Below, one piece after another: positions 56,189-64,000 of a DNA stretch of 64,000 nucleotides. The translations under genes were made by a program, and so were the position numbers. The DNA comes from Camillea tinctor. Lineage: Eukaryota > Ascomycota > Sordariomycetes > Xylariales > Xylariaceae. The notes under the pieces were generated by a model. It was not told the origin of the DNA. It worked only from the letters and a program-made list of their open reading frames with translations, and searched no databases. The DNA is taken from positions 1-64,000 of the forward strand of contig MU394074.1 in assembly GCA_022578605.1 (NCBI GenBank). Direction: 5' to 3'. Position 1 is the first letter of the stretch, and each line of letters begins with the position of its first letter.

Positions 56189-59100
56189 CAAGGAACGGAT
56201 GCGACAAAACCGGGAAAAGGGGGGGGATACATTCCCCTCCGCAACTCCCTGTCTCCGCTCCTAGCTTGGTTGTGATATAAAATGTTGTCGAGGTCGGGGA
56301 GGTTTCTGAATTTTCAAGAGCAAGCTTCAATGTATATACTATTTTCTTTTCGCTTCTTGCTACCGTATTGTTCGCTCTTTTACATCACCAGCGTCAATTC
56401 CAATCCGGCTGAATCGCATCGGTTTCTCGTCTTGAGGTCCAGCTCGCTATGAAAGCGGCTACTGCGTGTTAGTTATTGGTACATATCTTACAACTCACCT
56501 TGCTCTTTTGCTGAAAATATACTTTGCTTTCACATACTTCCGTTTTGGTATCCGAACATATCATGAAGGAAAGCCATTGATGACAGAATGCTTTTTCTCT
56601 CTTACCCTCATCCTTGCAAGCAATCTTTAGATAGGAGAAACAACTGTACCCGTAAGTTTCCATTATAGCTAAATGTCATAAACCGGATGCTCATGAAACT
56701 ATCACCCTGACGTAGGTTAATTTATGTAGGGCGCGACCAATTGTTCTAGCAGCCATCAGCACGAGGCATTAGCCGCTTGCTAAGGATGAACTGCGGACAC
56801 CGAGGAGGTGCGGACGCTGCGGAATATATCCACACACACGATAAGGCATTTGTCTGAATTTGAATTTCATTTTATTCCCGGTATAAATCCGCATCTTACG
56901 TGTCTAGCCATGTAGTTTATATGATATTGATGCTTGCCCAGGCGTGCAGGGTATGGCATAGTATCGCCTTTACAAAAAGAAGGAAAAAAAAAGAAAATGT
57001 ATATGACGACAATGATGCTGGAATGAAGCTGGATAATTAAGACATCTTTTTAAAGGGGCGCATTGCCCCTCGTTCGTGTGAGGATTGACATTACAATGGC
57101 AACATCCATGGTTGTACTCACTAGGCTTCTGTTGGCATCATTGTCGTTATTGGATCCTGGGGGTTCGATCTAATGCTAAATTCATAGGGGATATTCATAG
57201 GGATATTCATAGGGGATACTCATGAATGGTCAACTAAATGGTTCCAGAGAAATTAGGTCATAAGCCACCAGGTTGCGCTACCCACCTAACCGTGACGTCA
57301 GCATTTGTGGCGCTAGCTCGGTATGTGCAACCTTCCAAGGTTTTTCGGGAGGCTTGGTTCACATATGACCGTGGCTTGACGATATTGCCCCGGATTGTCT
57401 CTTGTGAGCCACATATCCTGCGTAAGCGCCGAGCATTTAACGGTTAGGCAAGGTAAAAAAAAAGAAAAAAGGATGTATTTTTAGGTAGGTAAATATACTA
57501 ACTACATTTTACTTGTTTTTTTTACCTTTTTTTTTTTTCAACTCACATGGACTGGTGTTATTTATTAGTATCAACTTTTGCCGGATTGCCGAGCATGCGG
57601 AACGCGTGGAACGATCGGGGATCTGTCTGGTCGATTCTGGTAATCCCCAGATCCCTGCTCACCTGACGCCAAGATGCCCTCTTGTTTTGTGGCATTATGT
57701 AAAAGGTGCAGAACAGTTGACAACTATACTACCAAACCTCCTGGTCCGGTAGATAGATAGGATGGGATAGGGTAGAATGGATATTGGGTTTAATGCAGGT
57801 CTACAGGTGTACTTTACCATGCGCAGGTTTGTGGCGCGAAACGGCAGTTCCCTTCTTTTCTTCGTTTTTTTCTTTCTTTCTTTCTTTCTTTCTTTACAAG
57901 TTCGTAAGAACGACGATCTTTAGTAGTGTGCATCTTTAACGCTTTTCAGCCTTACAAGACAATATCGCATTTCGACCGCCCCTCTTCATAACTGACCTAA
58001 AAGAGTATCTTTTATGTTTTAAGCACCTACTCGCTAACTTGACGACTTACTTATATTGGTTTTCCATGGTTGCTTTAATTATACCAATTACCCGACTTAG
58101 ATAGTTCGCTTCGATTTGTACAGAGCAGCTTAACGCTCTTCTTTTGTTTTAAGTAAGAATACCTATCAGGTAGTTACCTCAGCCTGAGCTAAGTAGTGGC
58201 GGGAACTAGACCTATCATGCGATCTTGTGTGGCTTGGATTAGTTGCGTTCATCTTAGGTGTAGGTATGTATACCTAGGTAGGATACGGCAGATGTATGTA
58301 GGCTTGCTAGTCAGGTGGCATCGAGTTGGTAGAGAAGGAAGAGAAGGAGAGACATATCTTGGTTTTTCTCCCTTTCTTTCTTCCTTCTTCATCAACGAAA
58401 GTAGTAGGCAGTACTTAAGTAGTAAGTAGGTACTAGCTTGGGGACAATAAAGCGGAAACGGAAAGACGGGCATGTACTTTTTAACTTACACTATCGGTAT
58501 TGACTCTAGACTATGCCATTGTATCAGATCACCGTGCATCAACACGGAAAAATACTCTACTAATACTTGACGTATCCACTTTAGGTAGATAACTACAACC
58601 TAAAACAAAAACTACAAGCGCTAAAGTGATTACCTAGCGTAGCGTCAAGGTTTCTTTCTACATCAACTAAGCCCCCCTCCATAAACGGAAAACGGCATGC
58701 AGGGCAGCGCGAGGGGGAAGCCACCGCCTCCAAAAACCTCCCACCAAATCTTGATCCAATGCGAATGTATGACGCAGGATACCGGCGGGTCCTTGGTTTT
58801 GTTTGAACTGCATCATAGCTCCAAACATCGGCCAGTCCAGCCAACAAGGTTTGAGTAGGTACATCATGTAGGTAGGTACATCATGTACCTAATCCAGATA
58901 CATACCTAGCATACAGTAATATAATGCAGTAACAAAACAACCAAAGAACCCAGATGCAGAAGTACCTGGTGACTCGACATGTACACTAGGTAGGTAATCT
59001 TTTCGTTCTTGTCTTTTTTAATTTTTAATTCCTTTTTTTTTGTTCCTTCGCCAGCTCATGAACAGCGTTTATTTAAGCTACCAACCACCCGTCCATTACC

Positions 59101-59281
59101 CCCCCTTTCTAACCTTCTATTCTCTCTTTCTTCTCTTCCTAAACATCACTTCTGTTGTGTACCACCATATTCACCAACACACTACTACCAAGCAGTTTTT
59201 CCCGAAGAGAATAGATATTTTCTACAGAAGATATATACCCACCTTTCTTCCTTATACCTCTACCATATCCATCTCGCAAAA
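56189..59281. other. Gene-poor region
   Basis: This is a 3.1-kb spacer. It has a degenerate CATAGGGGATATT tandem at 57182-57224, a (TTTC)n tract and dense TAGGTA/ACCTA words at 58240-58300 and 58850-59000. The PMP3 leader (59040-59280) is pyrimidine-rich. No gene is supportable. Confidence 0.5.
57868..57895. repeat. (TTTC)n microsatellite
   Basis: About seven TTTC units lie in the spacer upstream of PMP3. Confidence 0.9.
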
Positions 59282-59630
59282 ATGGCTTTCACCGCTAGGT
59301 AAGGAATCTTCTGCCCTTTGCGCCCACTCCCGTCTCTCCCGTCATACTGGTCAGAATGACGTAGGTATGAGGCCTTGAATGCTGTACTAACCGCGCGCCC
59401 CCTTCTACAGTGATATCTGCAAGATCATCTTCGCCGTCCTCCTACCGCCTCTGGGTGTCTTCCTCGAGCGTGGCTGCGGCGCAGACCTGTGCATCAACAT
59501 CCTGTTGACCATCCTGGGTTACATTCCCGGTATCATCCACGCTCTGTAAGCTATTTCCCTACCAACACTGTATACCTTGTTGTTTTATTTACTAATGCTT
59601 TCGCGCAGCTACATCATCCTGAAGTACTAG
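59282..59630 (+). CDS. PMP3: Plasma membrane proteolipid 3 (PMP3/UPF0057 family)
   Basis: This is a 57-residue two-helix hydrophobic protein of the plasma membrane. Yeast Pmp3 influences membrane potential and salt tolerance, and plant RCI2 homologues are cold- and salt-induced. Exons are 59282-59298, 59411-59545 and 59609-59630. The first exon has 17 nt and the last 22 nt. The joined protein reads MAFTASDICKIIFAVLLPPL, GVFLERGCGADLCINILLTI, LGYIPGIIHALYIILKY, the complete family pattern. The last intron has a textbook TACTAATGC branch point. The length equals that of typical homologues. Confidence 0.95.
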
Positions 59631-61206
59631 ACGTGGGGGAGACAAAGAAAACCCTTTCTCTAACCCTTGTCACAACCCGCCACCGAGACTTCAGTTTCGT
59701 CGCAAACCTACGTCCAATTCAACAACCATGGTGGCGGGGGAAAAGAGAAAAAAAAACCATAACCTAGATTATATAAAAGGAAAAAAAATTAATCGAAAAT
59801 TATGTCATAGATCATCGAACATTCGAAGCGTGCAGGAAGAAACGAGGGACCTGCCTTCGTTCGGACGGGGTGGGCGTTATGGCTTAGATCAGGAATATCA
59901 CGACCGAGAAAAAAAAATACATGGAAGCAAGTGGGCGGCTCCTTTTGGAATTTCACGTGGGGCGAGCATAACGAAAACGAGGTTGGGAATAAACGGGTGC
60001 CTGGCACCTCGCCCCAACCACCCGTATACCACGTGGGAAACCGGGAACGTCCCTTGTCCTTTTTTTATTTTTTTATATAATTCGACCGCAACGATACCGT
60101 TTCTATTTTCCTTCTCCGTTTGGGGTTAGAGGTCAGGGCTTCTTGTTTCATTCTCGATGGAGGGCAGCACGGAAAAGGAAAGGGCAGGGTTTGGGTTTTC
60201 GCCGTTGTGCTCTACCAGCATTGGAAAATTCCCAACCTCCTTTTTCCTTGTTCTGTTCCCCCCTTTTGCATTTTTTACTTCATAACCCTCCTTTTTTTTT
60301 TCTTCGTTTTCTTCGTTGGCGTTGTTTAATGAAGGAAAATCTCCCGAAGAGAGATAGAGATTAGAGACGGAGGGAGGGAAAAGGAAAGGGAAAGGCCCGG
60401 CAACGGAAAACTTTGCATCTCAGAACCGCCCATTCTTTTTTCTACGCATGCCGAAAGTCTCTTTTTTATAACGTTTTTCTCTGCTTTTATGTTTTTTTTT
60501 CTCCATTGCTCTGGAATCACACTTAATGATTACGAAACTCTCGATACCCCCCACCCCTTCTACCAAATAAAAACTCATTTTTTACAACTTGAATTATCTA
60601 CTCTCGTGAAAATGATGTGATATGACTATACTTATGTGAAATTAAAGAAGAAGAAAAGACTCATCAAGTGACTAGCTAATGTCTTAGGAATATGCCAAGT
60701 TTGATGACGCGAGCACGATAGTGTCAGACATACCAAGCAAACTGAACTTCTCTACATGATACAACAACCCCTAGATTTGCTCCAATCTACAATTTCCCTC
60801 CGCTCTATTTATTCCCTAACTTGAAGCCAAAAAATCACGTCAGATTAGGAGATGGCGACTGACACGTTTTGTCTTCGCTCTCTTATGTATATATACAAGG
60901 TGCAATAGAAAGATACTTAACCCAGAAGGTAGGTAGTAAGCTGCCCAGGCTTGCCGGGTTCCTGACTTCTTATCCATTACATATAGTATGTGTATTCACT
61001 ATCTTGTCATACCTAATACATAGGGCATATATACCCTCCATTTTTTTTTCTTTCTCTCAGGTTAGGGAAAAGTAATGAGTGGTTGGTATATCATGAATAT
61101 GATGATGAAGTGAAGCATCCTCTGGCGGAAAGAGAAGGAAACCAACACATGTAAAATAAAAGGAATATTACTTCTATTTTAGTCTTTCTCGAGATAAAAA
61201 CCCCTT
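59631..61206. other. Intergenic region between convergent genes
   Basis: The PMP3 3' region is followed by AT-rich spacer up to the 3' end of the GTPase gene. Frames here are short, and several begin at non-ATG codons. No gene is supportable. Confidence 0.55.
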
Positions 61207-62807
61207 TTACGCTCTTCCTACTTTGAATGATAATACCTGTGTTTTTTAAAAGAGGCGGAGGTTGTTAGGTTAGATAAGACCTGTACTTTTGGAATGTTTT
61301 CTTATATATAGTATAGGGGAAAGGGGGAAGGGGGGTAAAGGGTAGTCAGGGTAGGGTAGGAAGGTAGGTAAACTTACATCGTTCTTGCCCACCGACACGA
61401 TGGCGTCCTCGGAGACGCGGACGCCGCCGACGCCCTCGACGTAGGCGATGGGGGCGTCGCCCATGACCTTGCGGGCGACCTCGCCGACGGAGGTGTTCTT
61501 CTTGACGAGGACGCAGTCGCGGAAGGCGGCCTTGTTGTCGGAGCCGGAGCCGAAGCTCGAGGTGTTGCGCACGGGGAAGACGGGCACAAGGCCGAGGATC
61601 TCGGCCGCCTTGGAGAGCACCTGCACGATGCCCGTGGACCCGTAGCGGAACAGGATCATGTCGCGGTACTCCTCGATCAGCGCGCGGTTCTTGTCGTCCA
61701 GCTCCTTGAGCCCGCCGCCGTCCGGGTCCCCGTCCGCGACCAGGTCCTCCCGCGTGTCGACGAACTCGGTCCCCTCGGTGTAGCGGACGTAGCCCTGCTT
61801 GGCCATCTTGCGCAGGAAGAGCTCGGCCTTGGCGGAGCAGGCCACCACCACGTTGGGGTCCTGCATCTTGGTGATCTTCATGAGGTTCGTGTAGGCGTCG
61901 GGGTCGTCGATCTTGTTCAGCGCGATGACGGTAGGGAACTTCTCGTCGGTGAAGGCGCCGACGACGCGGTCGACCGTCTCCTCGGACCAGTTCTCGAGCG
62001 GCTCCTTGAGCCCGAGCCGGTCGAGCGTGCGCGCCACCACCGGCGCCGTGCTGCCGTACCCCGAGAACTGCGCCTGCAGCGTTTCGACCGCGCTGGCCTT
62101 GATGGCCATGTGCCGCCGCTTGATCGACCCCCACTTCTCCCACAGGTTGCCCTTGATCCAGGCCACGATCTCGCTGCGCAGCCAGGCGATGTCCTGCGAC
62201 GGGTCGTAGCCCCGGGTGTTCTCGCCCTCGGCGTTCGTCCGCCCGCTCGCGTCGACGACATGGACCAGGGCGTCGGCGTGCCGCAAGTCGTCGAGGAACT
62301 TGTTGCCCAGGCCCTTGCCCTCGTGCGCGCCCGGGACCAGGCCAGCGACGTCGAGGAGCTCGATGGGCACGGAGCGGCGACCGTCGATGCAGGCGCCGTA
62401 GTTGGGCTTGCACCGGTCCTGCACGCCGAAGCGCTCACAGGCGCATGTTATCTGGAGATAGCCGATGGCGCGCTGGGGATCTATCGTCGTGAATCTTTTT
62501 TGAGGGGGGATGGTATGGGTTGGATCGTGTAAGTCAGAATTGAGCTTGTATATGCTTATATATATATATACAGCTACGGTGAGGTAGAGGATAGAAGAGG
62601 AGGGGCTTCATGCGTACGGGTAGTTTCCTATTAGTTAATCACAAAGAATGTATATGTATCAGTGGCGCCGCTCGTGCTCTCGAGAGGTATTTGGTAGCAA
62701 GGCTCAAACCCACCAACTTTGGATGTGGCATCGGTCAAGCTATTCAGCGTGGTGCTTTTGCCGGCCGAGGGCTTGCCAACCAAGCCGATCAAGGGATCTC
62801 GAGGCAT
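61207..62807 (-). CDS. OBG/YchF-family GTPase, YGR210C-like
   Basis: This is a predicted P-loop GTPase of the group represented by yeast YGR210C; its exact role is unknown, and relatives bind ribosomes. Four exons give 416 residues: 62714-62807, 62618-62627, 61378-62494 and 61207-61236. The second is a 10-nt microexon. The Walker A motif GKPSAGKST is in exon 1. The microexon supplies GNYP, completing the switch-region motif GNYPFTTIDP. Exon 3 holds [20 protein letters not shown] (G3 region), NKID (G4) and the C-terminal TGS-like segment ([32 protein letters not shown]). The last exon adds VLSFKVGRA. Skipping the microexon would put exon 3 out of frame and hit a stop within five codons, which supports the model. 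The total length is close to that of the yeast protein. Confidence 0.9.
62618..62627 (-). other. 10-nt microexon of the GTPase gene
   Basis: This is the sequence GAAACTACCC on the minus strand. It is preceded by a branch point and acceptor (TTAACTAATAG) and followed by the donor GTACGC. It joins phase 1 to phase 2 and encodes the centre of a conserved motif (GNYP). The flanking introns are 86 and 123 nt. Confidence 0.82.
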
Positions 62808-63450
62808 AATGCTTCTTTTTTCTTTTTTTCCCTTTTTTTCTTTTTTTTCTTTTTTTTTTTTTAATTCTTTGGTATTGGATTATTACTTCGTCGGGAGATG
62901 GGAGATAAAGGGGTAAATAAAATAAAATGGTATTCGAATTTAAAAAAGAAAATAAACCCCTTGATATGCTCTAGATGGTAAAAGTTACAATATAGTGAAG
63001 TGGAGGGAGGGGATGATATACCTAGTGTTAGGTGTTGTATAGGTATATAAAAATATATATAATGTAGGTAGTTGTATTGAAAGGTAAGTCAATTAAGTGG
63101 GATGATCGTAAGATGCATTAAATTTGCGAGGGGCAGTAGAAGAATAGAGGGGCAGAGATAGTGCCCGCGATAGGGAAGCTCTCGGGGTTCAGGACCCCGC
63201 TATGACGGCACTGTGAATACCTTCCGTAGCAGTTGAAATCTCAGCCGCAACACATTTTAAAGTTAAGGGCAGCGAGAGATATAATAAGAACTAGCCAATC
63301 AACTATTACATACATACAATTCTTTCCCTACGGCGACAGGGTGAATAAATACTAATTCTTGTCTGATAGGCACCTCCTTATCTAAGTTAGGTACCTAAGT
63401 TACCTAACCTACATAGAGGTACGGAGTAGGTCTTTTTTAAGTCTTATACA

Positions 63451-63498
<48 letters not shown>

Positions 63499-63612
63499 CC
63501 CAAGTACTCACACAAGTACTCACACGGAATTCTATACCTAGAAAGAAAAAATACCAGATATTAAATAAATAACCTACATAAATCTAGTTCAAACTATTTA
63601 GCATCCTTTACC
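62808..63612. other. Intergenic region, divergent promoters
   Basis: This is upstream DNA of the GTPase (minus) and the SET-domain gene (plus). It has T-rich tracts at 62815-62862, TAGGTA/ACCTAA words at 63380-63430 and a long CA microsatellite. No gene is seen. Confidence 0.55.
63452..63497. repeat. (CA)n dinucleotide microsatellite, about 23 units
   Basis: A 46-bp uninterrupted alternating CA tract lies about 115 bp upstream of the SET-domain start codon. Confidence 0.95.
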
Positions 63613-64000
63613 ATGCAAAGAGGTCATTTCCCACTTAGTGCCCTACCTATTTGGTGCATCTTAAACGACATCAGCTTCGTGGATGTCGAGGTTGCCGATA
63701 TCAATGGGAGAGGACTGGGTCTAATCGCCGAGAGGGATCTGATCAATGAGGAAGATAACGTCGAGATCCCAACCCTTCTAACTGTTCCTCAAGATCTCGT
63801 TCTCTCGGCTGAAGGCGTCGAGGAATATGCTAGAGAGAATAAATATTTCAGGCAGCTTCTTCATGCAGCCGGTCGTCAGGTCAGTATTCCTACGAGTTAT
63901 ATTAGTTACACATCGTATTATTCTCATGTGAGGTCATACTAAAGTAAATACCTATGCACAAGTCGGTTCGAGGTGATATTCTTCTATTTCTCTTGGCACA
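63613..64000 (+). CDS. SET-domain protein lysine methyltransferase (partial)
   Basis: This is the first exon (63613-63879, 89 residues) of a gene cut by the end of the window. The donor GTCAGT follows Gln89 in phase 0, and the intron runs to at least the window end. The protein opens MQRGHFPLSALPIWCILNDI. The SET-domain start follows: VDVEVADINGRGLGLIAERDL, then TLLTVPQDLVLSAEGVEEYA and RENKYFRQLLHAAG. This resembles the SETD6/RKM-type non-histone methyltransferases of fungi, in which the domain begins within the first 30 residues. Catalytic motifs lie outside the window, so the substrate is unknown. Confidence 0.8.

Noticed and set aside
61346..62413. Second long minus-strand frame in the GTPase locus
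   Set aside because: It is the +1 frame of the GTPase exon, made of Arg/Gly/Ala/Pro. The true frame has all G motifs.

Overview
The window is nuclear DNA from a filamentous ascomycete. The genes carry short GT-AG introns (about 50-270 nt) with CTAAC/CTGAC-type branch points. Their coding exons are GC-rich, and the spacers between them are AT- and pyrimidine-rich with many microsatellites. The gene set (fungal complex I 21.3 kDa subunit, DUF952, GH92, a YGR210C-type GTPase, PMP3) fits Pezizomycotina, most likely Sordariomycetes. That class assignment is inference. I recognise no bacterial operons, CRISPR arrays, rRNA, complete tRNA or intact transposons.

Layout: an AN1 zinc finger protein (1.7-2.3 kb), an endonuclease III homologue (3.6-4.9, minus), an LPL1-type lipase (6.0-7.4, minus) and the RNA exonuclease REX3 (8.7-10.7). 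Next come three mitochondrial genes in a row: prohibitin-1 (11.6-12.7, minus), QCR8 of complex III (13.3-14.1) and a 21.3 kDa complex I subunit (14.8-15.7). They are followed by an LTO1-like Fe-S adaptor (16.2-16.8, minus), a short-chain dehydrogenase (17.5-18.5, minus), the NatA catalytic subunit NAA10 (19.4-20.2), a large low-complexity protein (21.0-23.5, minus), eIF2B beta (24.3-25.8, minus), the NEM1 phosphatase (27.4-29.1), a small multi-pass membrane protein (31.0-31.9) and NHP2 of H/ACA snoRNPs (33.1-34.0, minus).

From about 34 kb gene density falls. A secreted GH92 mannosidase (35.7-38.3), a Cys-rich single-pass membrane protein (40.4-41.6), a Gln-rich small protein (43.2-43.8), an 86-residue small protein (44.3-44.6, minus), a Ser-rich unknown (49.4-50.0) and a DUF952 protein (51.2-51.7, minus) are scattered among long AT-rich spacers. 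A secreted Cys-rich prepropeptide (55.6-56.2) sits alone between gene-poor stretches of 3.9 and 3.1 kb. PMP3 (59.3-59.6), an OBG/YchF-family GTPase containing a 10-nt microexon (61.2-62.8, minus) and the first exon of a SET-domain methyltransferase (63.6 to the end) close the window. A 10-N assembly gap at 48.94 kb is followed by a degraded copy of the sequence that precedes it, which looks like an assembly artefact.

Most genes are housekeeping: DNA repair, translation, RNP assembly, mitochondrial respiration and lipid homeostasis. The best candidates for lineage-specific biology are the secreted Cys-rich prepropeptide, the duplicated Cys-module membrane protein and the unexplained structure in the gene-poor stretches (a 26-bp perfect palindrome and a membrane-protein remnant). 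I see no convincing new multi-gene system.
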